A stretch of DNA of 64,000 bases, taken from assembly GCF_040807025.1 (NCBI RefSeq), contig NC_090942.1, positions 208,528,640 to 208,592,639 on the forward strand, given 5' to 3'. Shown here one piece after another: positions 19,265-39,135 of the stretch; within the stretch, counting starts at the first letter, position 1, and each line of letters starts with the position of its first letter. The stretch is from Struthio camelus (Eukaryota; Chordata; Aves; Struthioniformes; Struthionidae). The position numbers were made by a program, and so were the translations under genes. A model generated the notes under the pieces. The model was not told the origin of the DNA. It saw nothing but the letters and a program-made list of their open reading frames with translations, and did not search any database.

Positions 19265-19900
19265 TTATAGTTGTCGTATTATCGTGTATATGCTTTCTGA
19301 TTTGCACTAATACTCAAGAGCCAAGGCTAGCTTCTAAACACTAAAAAATGTATTCCAGCATGAAATGTCAGATCCTTTTCCCAAGTCAGCAAGAAGACTA
19401 GCCAGCTGGCGCTGAGCTCCATTACCCCACATAAGCCCTGGTGAAAACCCTATATATAACTAGGACAATTGGCGCTTATTACTGTTGGTCCACAAATCAC
19501 ACTTCTGCTTTCTGCCCTCCTTTCCCCCGCTTACAGTCTTAGCCTTTCCTTCAGGACATAGAGCATAGCAAATATAGATGCTTTTCTCCTGTCTGGGGAT
19601 TTGAACCGGGTTTAAAATTGAAAAAAACAGAAGCTTAGAAAGGATGTCTGAGACCACTGAAACCAGTCCCCTGCTATCGCAGTAGCCACATTATATAATA
19701 GGTGGATAAACCTGCCTGCTCAAAGCTCTTTCAGGTCCTTATTACCCTGCTAGTTACTAAGTTCCTCCTGATTTCAGGGAGATAAAAGCTGGAGAAGTTT
19801 GCTTAAAAAATTCTTGCCCGAGAATATTTCCCATTCAAAAAACTCACAAAAAAAGTTTTTATATCCAGACTACCTGAAATTTTTTCATATATCCTCAATT

Positions 19901-20352
19901 AATCACAGAATCACAGAATGGCCAAGGTTAGACGCGAGCTCTGGACATCATCTAGTCCAATCCCCCTGCTCAGCCAGGGTCAGCTAGAGTACATTTGCCC
20001 AGGATTGTGTCCAGGCAGGTTTGGAATATCTCCAGAGAAGGAGACTCCACCACCTCTATGGGTAAACTGTTCCAGTGCTCTGTCACCCTCACAGGAAAGT
20101 TTTCCTCATGTTCAGATGGAACTTCCTATGTTTCAGTTTGTGCCTGTTGCCTCTTGGCCTGTCACTGGGCACCACGGAGAAGAGTCTGGTCTCAGCCTCT
20201 TGACGCCATCTCTTCAAATACTTGTACACATTGATGAGATCCCCTCTCAGTCTTCTCTTCTCCAGGCTGAACAGGCCCAGTTCTCTCAGCCTTTCTTCAT
20301 GCTCTAATCCCTTCGTCATCCTTGTAGCCCTCAACCGGACTCTCTCCAGTAG
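19901..20352 (-). mobile_element. CR1 LINE fragment, 5' truncated
   Basis: It begins with the reverse complement of the CR1 3' end (AATCACAGAATCACAGAATG). It continues through standard CR1 phrases such as TGTTCCAGTGCTCTGTCACC, TGCCTGTTGCCTCTTGGCCT and CTTCTCTTCTCCAGGCTGAA. The element lies on the minus strand with its 3' end at the left. ORFs across it are remnants or shadows. Confidence 0.93.
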
Positions 20353-20722
20353 ATTGAAATGATGTTTGAATGGTTATCCACTTTCACTTTAGTTTTTTCT
20401 TAGCTCTGTTGGTAACATGAGAAGCTATATGACAATCACAGAATGTATCCTGTCAAAAAGATCATCTCTGGCATGCCGCTTACTTCGGAGAAAGGTATCA
20501 GAATTCTTTAATAGAAGTAATTGGTTTTTGAGAAAAGAACACATAACAGTACAGAAACATCATTTGAATTGTTTTCATTACTCAGTCATCTATATTAGAA
20601 GACCATCAAACTTCATGTTATGTAGCTAAAGAACAGAGTTGGCAATCCTTACATTTATTAATTTCAGCAATAAAAATTAGTCAAAATACAGATCAGTTCA
20701 GAAATAAGAAATTGCATTATTG

Positions 20723-20766
20723 AAAATAAAGGTGAATATATGATAAAATAAAGGTGAATATATGAA
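20723..20766 (+). repeat. tandem duplication of about 22 bp
   Basis: AAAATAAAGGTGAATATATG occurs twice head to tail. It is a recent replication-slippage product in intergenic DNA. Confidence 0.75.
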
Positions 20767-20989
20767 ACGCATTTACGACAAGGTCACGTCTGGTGCCTTG
20801 ACCATCTATATCGCATTTCTGGAAGTACAAGCTCTGGTTCCAGGAATGTTGATCTTGCAGAGTCATTTAATGTGATTGCAGCTACCAGCTTCAGTCCATG
20901 TAATCACCTGCAGTTGTCTTACTCCCTTTTAATAAGTTAACCATCCTATTTCCTAATTACTGTACTGTAGTTACTGTACCACATCCTGA

Positions 20990-21690
20990 TACATGGTAAC
21001 TGTTTAAATGTGTAGTCCTAGCCCACATTGCGGTTAACTGAAAAAAATTTACCCAGGTTGGGATCCGATTGCCTAAATACGTGTGTCTCGTGCTTTTGAG
21101 ATGCTTTAAGGCATCCAAGACACCCATGCAGGTATGAAATGGGACTTCTGGAAGACCAGCGCTTCCCTGAGCTCCAGAGCCCACAGTGTCTCCCTCTAGA
21201 TACCTATGTTTGGGTGACTGAATCCCGCCTTCACAGATCGCAGTCTTTGCCAAAGGTTTGAAAGGAATCAGATAAACTAGCTGAACCATTTGCCATTGTC
21301 CCATGTTTTTTCATTCAAGTTGAGTGATGATTTGGCTTTGTTGAACCTGTGATGTGATTCACCTTTAAGGGTCTGCTCAGTTCAGCTGCCTGAACAGGTA
21401 TCTAGTGCCATTAAGATGCTTTGGCCCCCAACTGCCGGTCTAAGAGGCATAGGTCTGCTCTAGGTCCTGGATCACATCCATCAGCTCTCTGTCAACGTGT
21501 CAGCTTCACTAGGCTGTCTCAAAAAGCACAGCACACCAGTGTTTAGGTAGCTAAATTGCAGCCTACGTGTTTTCGTGTGAGCTCAGGCATAGGCGCTCAT
21601 CACAGTCAGTGGAGCTGGTCAAGACTCTTGAAGTCCTGAGAGCTATGCAGCTCATCCTAAGTTTAACTCCTACATGTGGTCAGATTAACA
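20990..21690 (+). repeat. old unnamed interspersed repeat region
   Basis: AAGGCATCCAAGACACCC and, 100 bp later, GATACCTATGTTTGGGTGAC followed by TGAATCCCGCC echo the order of blocks in the copy at 40995-41330 (AAGGCATCCAAAA and GGTGCCTACATATGGACAAC followed by TGAATCACATCCC). A second diverged unit appears to follow at 21400-21690. The family name is not known to me. Confidence 0.4.
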
Positions 21691-23422
21691 AACAATTTCT
21701 TGATGACATTTGGCCATATTGACTAGATTTCTGTTGGCTATTATGTAAGCCTAGGCAGTTATCTCACATGTAGACACCCACACTATGGATCGCTGAATCC
21801 CTCCTGATATCATCACCATGATGCAGCAGTGTTGTTCATTTCTGTGCCTCTCTGTGTAGTATAACTTGATACTACCAATGTGGTGAGGACAGGCAGTGAC
21901 CTTTCCAAGTTAAGACATGGGTCATATTACCACAGTCTGGATAAAACCAGTGCTACGAGCACAAGAAGAAATCACGAGGCAGATGAGAATCCACCAACTC
22001 TCACCAATGCTAAAGATAAGAATTAGGGAACCATAACCAGCGGCTGCTTTACAACTTCTTCTTTTCCCAGCCTTCAAGTCCTGCTCTAGGCACATTTGTG
22101 GAACATCTTTTGTGGGAAACTGTGCACTGAGATGTCTCTCCCAGGAGCAGCTGGAACCAGCTGCTGTGTTGTGCAGGCAGTCGAGTTGCAGAGCACAGGC
22201 TTCGAAGGATGTAGCCTCTGCCACTTAGCATCCAAGTGTTTCCTGAACAAATATGAAGGTCAGCTTGAGCTAGAAACTAGCAGCTAGTCTAAATTGGTTG
22301 TTTAAGCTTCTCTACATTCAATAAAGACAGAAGGAGACACCTACAGAGGTTAATTCATCCTTTTCTAAGATAGCTGGTTGAATCACTGTCTGGAGATATC
22401 TATTTCTGTTTTCTATAGAATTCTTAACCAATAAGTGTTTAAAGTTAAGCGCCACTAATCTTAACTTAGCTGATCTCATTGGCTATAATCTTCCAGCAGA
22501 TAGCTGTGGGGAATGGATGATCAGCCACAGTGGAAAAAAGATAGCCACTTCTCCCAGTTCATATCAAATCTGCTTATAGTGCTGCCTTGATTTTTACAAA
22601 AGTAAACTCAAATTAGATGTAAATATATTTTCCAAAAATTTGTTCTAGTTGCCTTTGGAAATTATGCTTGGTATAAAAAACACTGAGTAGGGGTTTGTGT
22701 TTTGTGACCTATGTCACGTATACAGTTAGATGATAGCACCATGCTAATTCCTTCTTGCTTTAAAACTTCTGAGACAAACAAATACCTCAGCTTAATAATG
22801 GAAAGCAGAGCTCAAAAAAGACTTCCGCTACTTATGGATAAATGCGTCATTTCCAGGATCAATTCAGTCATGCTCACCGTTTGAGAGAAATCATTGTCAC
22901 AGTTTGTACATCAATAACAGAACTGAATGGGATCAAAGTCTCACGGATCTCTCACATGTTACCACAATACAACAATAATAATGAGAAAGGGTTTTTTTGT
23001 CATTTTAGCTGATAAATGTCATGGAGTTTAAAAAACAAGGCTGTGTTGCGAAATTTGGGCAATGAAATTCGTCATTAATACTTCCAGCCAGAGAAAAGTT
23101 GGCTGCTAGTGACAACAAAAAAAATAACATGGAAATAAGGATTTCCTGAAAAAGCCACGGTCAGACAGAAGGATATTTGTTGCAACTGTTCTTTTAAATG
23201 ATGAGCATACCCCATCAGAGCTCCTTTGAAGTGCCGACCACTTTCATCTCCCATTGTTTCAATGGAGGAGGGAGGTGCTCAGTCAGCAGCAGGATGAAAT
23301 CCCATAATCTGTCACAGCTTGTGTGACTCTTGAAACTTCCTCTCTTCTGAATTACTTAAGAGAGGAAATAATCATATCCCCTGTGGCTAATGTGGTTAAA
23401 CTGAAGAAGATTTGTCGATGAA

Positions 23423-23528
23423 ATAGTAGATAGATTAAATAGACAGATAGCTAGATAGATAAATAGACAGACAAACAGGCAGACAGATGATCAGATAGGT
23501 AAATAAATAAAGATAGACAGAGAGATAC
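23423..23528. repeat. GATA/GACA-like tetranucleotide tract
   Basis: Imperfect run of AGAT, AGAC and AAAT tetranucleotides over about 100 bp, a decayed tetranucleotide microsatellite in intergenic DNA. Confidence 0.8.
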
Positions 23529-24190
23529 AAGATTATTCACATATTTTAGGTTGGGCACAAGTTTAACCTTGCTAAAACTTCAGAGAGGCAGCACCTTCAA
23601 ACTTCTTTTAACGTGCAGGGGATAAAATCTTTTTCACTCATACAGACCCTGGATTTCACTATTTTAAGTAAAGAAACACAGTCTTTCCAAAGAGTTGCAG
23701 CAGAGCGGTAAAGATGATTTGGGCTTCTCATCCATTTTTCAAAACATCCACTCTGATTTTATGGATTGATTGAAAAAGAAAACTTTCTGTTTGCATATGG
23801 CAATAATTTCTCCCAAAATTTTAAATTTTTTTGGATAGGATTCATATCTGGTTCATGACTCCATTTTCCAGACTGAGAATGTTAACAACCACATCTTTAA
23901 GAGTCTGTACATTTGGAGGCTCAATTTCACACAGTCGGTTTAGGACAACCTAAAAGGTTCTGCTTTGCCCATCATTTCCTCTGCTGTGAAATTGCTCAAG
24001 TTCCTAAAATTCAGCGTAAAGTATCTAAAATTGGGTGCCAATTTTGAAATGGTAGCCAAGCAGCTTAGGAGTATTCAAATACTAACAGTCTTCAGATGTT
24101 TGTGAAATCAGATGGGTTTAATTAAGGCTTTTTCTGAGAGTCAGTATATTATTATAGGATGTCTGGAGGTAATCGGAGCATGGTAAACTG

Positions 24191-24230
24191 TGAGTCAGGC
24201 CACAGCTGACTTTACAAAACACCCTATAAT
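24191..24230 (+). promoter_or_regulatory. AP-1 site and TATA-like box of MMP27
   Basis: TGAGTCA at 24191-24197 is followed after 27 bp by CCTATAATC (TATAAT at 24225-24230), with the likely start codon about 85 bp further on. The element order and spacing closely parallel the collagenase promoter at 12075-12109. Fos/Jun control and a start site around 24255-24260 are inferred. Confidence 0.6.
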
Positions 24231-24313
24231 CACACAAACCGGGATTTATGAGACTATGCATGTGGGGCGGAAAGCAAGACTGTTCTTGCACTAGGGCAGA
24301 AAAGATTGTAAGA

Positions 24314-31458
<7,145 letters not shown>

Positions 31459-31483
31459 TAGCATTAAACTTTCCAACAGTGAG

Positions 31484-31711
31484 AATAAAAATCACTCTAG
31501 ATTTCTCAAAGGTTGTTCATACATGTGCTGCTGTATGGGAGAGACAACAGGATTAGTTTTCATGTCTGTCTACAATTTTAATAAATCAACGTATCAGCTC
31601 TATTTTACCTCTAGAGTCCAGAACAAATCCACAAAGTGATTAAGTGCAAAATGTCCAACATAATTTATTGTGTTATACTCTGATTGGGCTTTCACATATT
31701 TTCACAATAAA
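31484..31711 (+). promoter_or_regulatory. three candidate MMP27 polyadenylation signals
   Basis: AATAAA occurs at 31484-31489, 31580-31585 and 31706-31711, within 255 bp of the stop. Alternative 3' ends are possible; which one is used cannot be read from DNA alone. Confidence 0.55.
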
Positions 31712-33873
31712 CAATTTTAAGTTTGTTGTTAACTGTTCTCTGCTTCATCCATTGAAGATGTTTCGTATTTCTAAAGACGTGTGAAAGACTTCGCATTAAT
31801 ATGCTGACTATAGTTTTGAAATATCCTTTCAACATATGACACTCATATTCTGCTTCTTTTCTTTCATGGTGTCTTCAAAAGCCACTCTTTTCATTAATCA
31901 TTTATTTTTCTATGTCTTCTTTCCTGTCATCCTCTCCTGTTCATCTTTGACAGCCCTCTTCACATCAAGTCAGTATGTTGCCACCAAAATCACCCTCCTG
32001 CCCTAATGTTCCAATAGATCCTCTCATCCTGATTTGTCTTTCCAGTGCATCAGTGGACATTTTGAATCAATTCACAAATCACTGTGAATCTATGAATGAC
32101 ATCCGTTCACAAATCAGCCCCGTCCTATTCAAGAAATATATTCATCTGTCACGTGGAGCACAACCTTTGCTCTGCTAGCAAGAGCATGTGCCTCAAGTGC
32201 AAATATATCTGAGTTTTACTACATGCTACCGTTGCACATGGAACAAAACCCTCACAGAAACAAAAAGAATCTATAAAGTCGCAGCCATATCCTCTCAAAT
32301 ATTTCCTTTAAATTTAATTCTGGAACGAGGCCCAGAATACACTGCAAAATGGATAGTTATATTGTGTGCACAGCTGGACATATGCGAGAACATGCTTTTA
32401 TTAACGTTGGCTTGTCCTCCTACTCCCTAGTTCTCATATATCTGGATGTTTTATCCACCTGTTGCATGCTTGAATTTCTTTTTGGAATGTGTTTTTGCAC
32501 AACCAGATAGAGCAGCGCAGTGATCCCAAACTGAACCTCACCAGGCTAATTTAATATAAACAATGAAAGTATCATATTGTTGTTGTTATCACTATGAGCA
32601 GCCCACTGGCCTGCCTCCCACCAGGAAATCAAAATAGGAGCTCACGTATTTTATTTCACTGATCTACAAAAGTAGTCATGGTGAACACTTTCACACTGCA
32701 GATCCCTAACAAAATTTAAACTTAAAATGGAGTGAAATGATCAACATTTGGATGAGCTTCATCTGACCTCACTTTAGCCATCTCTCTAACAGTTATATAG
32801 GTGCTCTGAGTGGACAAATGAAAAGGGAGAAGTCCTTGCACAATGTTACTCAGCTCATTCAAAAACTACACCTGGGCTACTCAGGATGAGCCACCCCTTG
32901 GAGAAAACATCCCTTTGCAGAGGCAGTCTAGACAGCTAGCCTAGAGTAGCTAACTTTCACGCAGCCAAAATTTGGTGAAATTTACAGTCTAGCTAGTAGC
33001 TAGTCTTTGCTAGCTACCTGTTGGTTTTTATGCGATCCAGAATAGAAAGGCACCCGCTTTTTACTCTTTCTGATGTTCTCTCTTGGCAAGATACCAGCAG
33101 CTTCATACATCGTCACAATGATAAAGCCGTTTGAAGTTCAGTGCTTCGTAGCGTATTGGCAAGTTTCTCTATCTTCAAATGCATAAACAAAAATCATAAT
33201 TATTCTCTACTCCCTTCTTTTCTCAGGTGAAACACTGTTTCATTACTTGAATAAATTCCTTGTCGTCAGAAAAGTTAATCATTAACAGTAAATTGCTATT
33301 CACAGCATTTTCCTACTGGTAGCTTTGGTATTGTTAATAGGGTGCATGTTAAGAGGTCATCTGCAAAGACAAATAAGTCAGTGAGTACTATTTTTCTTTT
33401 ATCTTCAAAGAGGGCCTGAAAAGTCACTTATAACACAAAAGGGTTTAGTCTTTACATACGCATATCAGCATGGTCAGTTTGTTCTCCCTGTTCAGTGTTT
33501 CTTTAGAGAAACAGAAACTGGAATAGGAGTGTCATAGCAGAAGAAGAATAAGTGGTGAGTGTTTGTTGGTTTTGCCTTTCCCCAAACTCTTTGCCAAGAA
33601 TGTGGCTACAATGGGTTGTCTTGTACCTCACAGTACCCTCACACCCATACTGCATTTAGATTACCAGCTGGGTAATGCTGTGGCTGCTGTGGGCTGCCGG
33701 GCTGGCCAGCCCCTGGGCAGCGACGGGTTCCTCCCCTTCCCTCTTCAGCGGATCCCTTAACAGCTGCTCATTTTCACAAAGTTCAGAGAAACTTCAGTTA
33801 GTCTGGGCTGAAATCGGCCGGTATGTTCAAAAGTTACTCTTGGAGAATATGAGGAAAAGTCCTGTGTAGATAG

Positions 33874-33874
<1 letters not shown>

Positions 33875-33926
<52 letters not shown>
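33875..33926. repeat. (TG)26 microsatellite
   Basis: Fifty-two uninterrupted bases of TG, followed by interrupted TG and CA to about 33950. The long open frames on both strands here are artefacts of the repeat. Confidence 0.95.
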
Positions 33927-33927
<1 letters not shown>

Positions 33928-35945
33928 ACACGTGTGTGCATGTGTGCGTGTCCCTACCAGAGCACCTCGTCCACAGGTGTGTGGGTCTGTGCAACCCCTG
34001 TGCGGCTCTGTGGGCCGCCAGACTACGGGGAACACCTACTTTATGGCGAGGGCTGTTATGTATTTTACAAACAACTGCTGCTTGTAGGACTGAAGGAAAT
34101 AGAGCTCCCTTATAATACAAGGTTTTAACGGTTTAAAGAGGCACAATAATCAGAAAATGAACACAAAAGCATAAGGAGGAGGTAGGAGGTGGGTAATTCA
34201 GATTTTCAATACTTTCCATGAATATGGGGCTGCTGTTTTACTGTGGACTGACAAAAGTGTTTCTTACCTACCAAGCAGTTACTGATTATATATAAGATTA
34301 ATACCGGCCATCAGAGCTCCAAAACTACTGATTCTTGCAATATGATACAGCTATAGACATCGTATAGCAAACTTGACGTACCTATCCCATGGCAAAAGGC
34401 CACAGCGACCCTTAAACGCTCAGCATTGATGGCCAGGAAGGAGACGTGCAGCTGCCACCCACTGGCTAAGGCTATTTAGTTAAGGTTATTTAGCCCTGTC
34501 ATTTCAAAGAAAATAAACCCACAAGGGTTACCGTCAGGACTATGCTCTTAGAACAAAAGAAACATTCTTCAAGGAAGCAAGGAGAGGTTCCGCTTGCCTT
34601 AGGAGGGAATCAAACACATGTGTTCTCTAGCAAAATTTTGCAAATTAACAGTAACAGAAATGTACACAAATATCACTGACATGCATTTTAATATGCATAG
34701 ACTATGGAGGGACGATGGTTATAATTAAAGATTTCTTTTTTAATTTCCAAGAATGACAAACTCTTTCCCCATTTGCAGGATCCCAGTGCAGCCTGTGTAC
34801 ATCATTATAAGCAAGAGGAAGGGTTTTAATTAGAGAATAAGGTCCTGATTCAGCAAAGCCTTCAACTGCATGCCAAATTCAGACCTTTATGCTAGTCACA
34901 CTGCTTTTGAAATCCCTTCCTCAGTCAGAGTCCTGATGAAGCCATCTGTGTTCCTTACTACCACAGAAATGTCCCGCTCTAACAAAGCTCGTACAGAGCA
35001 CAGCCGTTCCCCAAGTATTTGGCTGAACAAATGCACACTCCCATCAGTGTTCACGAACAGTTATGTTCTGAATTATCTTTATATCAACCAATAGTGAGAA
35101 GAGTTTTGTCATTTTAATGACTTGCTCGGAAGATATTTTATCAACATAGACAAATGTCAAAATACGTTACAGTGTATGTTCAGAATAAAGTTACCAAAGT
35201 CTGATGCCCTTCAATATTCCCTTGATTTCATACTGAGAAAAGGAGATAAAACGTAGTGCTAAATTTCTGCAAGAAAATCTGGGAGGGTAGTAGCAGCTGG
35301 AGAACTACTTACTAGCCTTGTGGGACTGAACTCAGCAGCACAGGGCTATTTTGCCGCGCCTGAAAAGAAGTGGACCTCCCATCTCTGCCCTTGACTCTCA
35401 TCCCCATTGCTTGACTCCCACCTCACTAACCCTTCTGCCTCTGCCTCTGATTTTGCACAGGCAGTGCTCAGCTGCGGGTTATCTGAGGTTATATTTTTGA
35501 GAACCTGTGCTATTTAAAGTTGGAAGGCTAAATAAAATGCAGATCATATATAGTGCAATATAGAACTCTCTTTTTTTTGATTATGCTGCGTGATATTTTT
35601 GAACATCTATATTTCTTTAAGAATTTGTTTAGACTCTGCAGGCCAGATTCTGATTATCTAAATTCTACCTATACCCTTGCATCTGCGTTTTCAATTGGCT
35701 GGATCTGAGCCTTCAAAGATGCTTAACCACCAGGAAGATATAGGTCTAAGTAATTTGGGGGATTTTGACCAACATGACCCCATCCTGAGAACTTTAAAGC
35801 AACTTTGAAACAAAACATTCATGGCAAAAAGATCCTGAACTTTGAGTGGAAACATAGTGACAATGGACAGGAAGAGACTTTCATCTGTTAGAAAGTTTAA
35901 TAGGGGCAGGACACAAGGAAACTGTAAATTTAAACAAACAAAGAC

Positions 35946-36600
35946 AGAATCACACAATCACAGAATAGCTGGAGTTGGAAGGGACATCTGGAGATCATCT
36001 GGTCCAACCCCCCCGCTCAAGCAGGGTCACCTCGAGCCGGTTGCCCAGGATCGTGTCAAGTTGCGTTTTGAGTGTCTCCAAGGACAGAGACTCCACAACA
36101 TCTCTGGACAACTTGTTCCAATTTTGAGTACCCTTAAAATGTGTTTTCTTACATTCAGAAAGAGCTTCCTATGTTTCAGTTTGTGCCTGTTGCCTCTCGT
36201 CCTGTCACTGGGCACACTGAGAAGAGTCTGCCCCCATCCTCTTTACACTGTCCCATCAGATATTTATACCCATCCACACACGTATAGAACCCCCATGAGC
36301 CTTCTCTTCTCCAGGCTGAACACGCCCAGCTCTCTCAGCCTCTCCTCATAGGAGAGATGCTCCAGTCCCTTCATCATCTTAGTAGCCCTCTGCTAGTCTC
36401 ACTCCAGTAGCTCCATGTCTCTCTTGTACTGGGGAGCCCAGCATGGACGGAGCACTCCAGGTGTGGCCTCCCCAGGGCTGAGCAGAGGGGGAGCATCACC
36501 TCCCTCAACCTGCTGGGAATGCTCTTCCTTATGTAGCCCGGGACACCATTGGCCTCCTTTGCCACAAGAGTGTGTTGATGGCTTGTGTAAGTGGACGCTA
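35946..36600 (-). mobile_element. CR1 LINE fragment, longest copy in the window
   Basis: Reverse complement of the CR1 3' part. It begins at the left with repeated AATCACA/CAGAATAG termini and AGTTGGAAGGGACATCTGGA. It passes through TTGTGCCTGTTGCCTCTCGT and AGGCTGAACACGCCCAGCTC and reaches the part of CR1 that reads CTTTGCCACAAGAGTGTG. It is 5' truncated near 36600. Open frames inside are disrupted. Confidence 0.93.
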
Positions 36601-39019
36601 GAAAGGCTGCATGGACATTAACATCTTGGTTCAGAGCAGTAGTGAGGTTTTGAAGCCAGCCTTCTGGTTGCCCCCACTTTCTTATGCATTGCTTCAGTTT
36701 GCAGAGCAATTTGGGGACACAAAAATTAGATTCCTTATGGAGAAAACTATTCCTGGGGGTGGGGGGAGGGGGGAATGCAAATGTACCACGTGCGCTCCCA
36801 GCCCTACCTAATGCAGAAAGAAGGGTTCAGACCGAAGATTGGTCCTTCAGGCACCTTCAAACCATATGTGTGGTGGGGACATTCTGTCTGGGCTGCCATC
36901 CTAGGTCTAGCTCAAGGCAACCCCTGCACATCCCGAACTGAATAGTGTGCAAATACAGGAATCACAGCACTTACTGTTTACATCTACTGATCTGCTTCTT
37001 TTGCACCGAATTATTTCCTAGTATAGACATACTCAAAGGAAAATATTTTAGCACGAGAGGTGAGTCCCAGATCTCCTATTGAGTGCTCTGCCTGTGTGTG
37101 GCCAACAGCAGGGAGTCATAAACAAGATGGATTTGGTCCTCTAGTAATGTTTCTATCACCAGCGGTTATATAAATGTAATTGTGCATGACTTGGATCAGA
37201 CTGGAATATGTTTGGGATATTCAAGGCTAACGGATGAATGCGTGGCCTAGGCAGCCTTTTCTGACAAAATATTTTGCTTATGTTTGCTGATGGTAACCAC
37301 AATCACCTAAAGTGGTAACATGTGTATAAAACTCCTTTCACTTGTGCCATTTCCATTTGCTTAGAAATTACAAAATCAAAGTCAACTTTGCAGCCACATG
37401 ATTCTGAAGTGTCTGGTAGGAGTAAACATTCAGTGTAAGGCACAGGCACCTAGCCTGTGCTAAAGTGGTAAGAGAAATACGCAGAACTGATGTCTGCTTG
37501 CACAGTCAGGCAGTGTAGCAACCTCACATGGGCTGCCTGTGGCTATCTGGAGCCCCACAGCTTAATTTCCGTGCTGTGCTTTGAAACGTTATTTCCCGTC
37601 CAAAATTAAAGTCATAGGAACAACACTGAGTACTGCATCATTATTCAAGCGCTGTACAAGGGTTAGCTAAATCTGCTTTTATAACCCTACTGGAGAACTA
37701 AGGGATTGCACTCGTTTCTACACAGAAGCTGAGCTAAAGGAAAGTGAAGTGGCTCGCTGAAATCTGCGTAAGAAACATGGACCTGGAAATCCCGTGTTCC
37801 TTCCCCGTTCCTGTGGTCACTCCCCTGATCCAGCTTACCCGACTTCTCTCTGAAAGTTTGCGTTGGGTTAAAGATGTGATCTACTTCTTTCCTGGGCCAC
37901 TTCCAGTTACCCCCTCCTTCTCCTCAGCTGCTCCCTCTGTGCTTTCCCTCGCTACTCCACACCTGATTTTTTATGGAGTAGGGGAAGACTTTGTTTTAAA
38001 AGCTAAACCTTTGAATCTCAAACGCAAATGCAAAGACTCCTGCAACCTGTGAAGGGCCAAAAGGGCAGTGCATTCTGTAGCACGAGGCCGTCAGCTCTGT
38101 CTTTGCAGGGCAGGAGGGAGCCGGCCTGTGCAGTGCGAGGGCTGCCCGTCCCGGAGCGCACGATGCTCCAGGCTCACGTCCCGCGGTGCCTCTTCCTCTG
38201 CCCACTGAGCTCGCATCCTTCATTGGGAAAACTGTCCGAACCCCAGATTTGTCCTGTCCTGATTTTGACAAAAGACTGTGCTGATCTGGAAGTTCCTTTT
38301 CCAAATTATCTATGCAGCCCACCCTTCACCACACTTAAACACAAGAAACACAATAAGAGAAAGCACATCGCCAACAAAATATATCACCGGGTTTTGGAGT
38401 AACACTGGAGGTCGCAGGATCATGACCAGGCTTGAGATAAGTAACAAAAACATTCTTCGCTGTGTACTTACAACACCTCAAACGCTGCAGCTAGTGTGTG
38501 GTGTCCACATAACTTGGAAACTGCAAATCAAAGCTCCTTCTCCTTCTCTCCCCAAAAATCAGTGTGTAAGGCTGAAAAATTAAACCTCAGCGTTTTCGTC
38601 TGGGCTGTCGTACAAAGCATAACTGTTTGTTATAATCAATGGATGGTTGATATCCCTGTCCCTTAGCACTTCCCAGAGTTCAGATCTGCCCCAAGTTATT
38701 ACCAGCCTCTTCCCTTTCTCAGGATTTGAGTGTCATGGAGATTTTCAGTCCCTTCCCAACTGGTTTAGAGTCATCATTTTCCACTGCAAACCCAACCCAC
38801 ATTACTAGGAAAGTAGGACAGTAACTAGGGAAGGAGTAACTGAAGATTACTGCAGATGAGGATCTGAAAGCAGCAGGGGGAAGGGGCAAGGGCATCTGAA
38901 AGTAGGCACTTATAGATATATGTTCCCTTCTCACTTTCAGAGTAATAAAGTTTTATTATTAGAAGTGCAAGATGCACTTTAGAGAATAAAACATGCACAA
39001 CTATCGCATGAAATAACTC

Positions 39020-39135
39020 AATATGTATTGTATGTATGTATGTATAAGTAACTCAATATGTATTGTATACGTATACAATAATATACATATGCATAAACTT
39101 ATACAATATGTATTGTATATGTATACAATAATGCT
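39020..39135. repeat. AT-rich duplicated palindrome block
   Basis: CTCAATATGTATTGTATAnGTATACAATA-like units repeat two to three times within about 110 bp. At 39061-39080 the sequence TATTGTATACGTATACAATA is a perfect 20-bp palindrome. A near-perfect second copy (one G-T mismatch pair at the centre) ends close to 39131. The unit could form a cruciform. No gene lies close by. Confidence 0.8.

Larger units (their letters stand above)
19265..24190. other. intergenic region between MMP1-type gene and MMP27
   Basis: About 4.9 kb with no recognisable exon. It holds a CR1 copy, a small tandem duplication at 20723-20766, an old repeat copy near 21.0-21.7 kb and a GATA-like tract at 23.4-23.5 kb. Confidence 0.7.

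Noticed and set aside
24248-24313. Longer MMP27 N-terminus from an upstream in-frame ATG
   Set aside because: The added 22 residues are Cys-rich and not a signal peptide, and the ATG lies only about 20 bp after the TATA-like box, so it is probably not transcribed.
33874-34128. Several cysteine- and valine-rich or histidine- and threonine-rich open frames on both strands
   Set aside because: They are translations of the (TG)26 microsatellite.
35842-36351. 169-codon open frame, the longest in the window
   Set aside because: It runs through a CR1 element on the strand opposite to the CR1 coding strand and has no domain; it is a shadow of the repeat.
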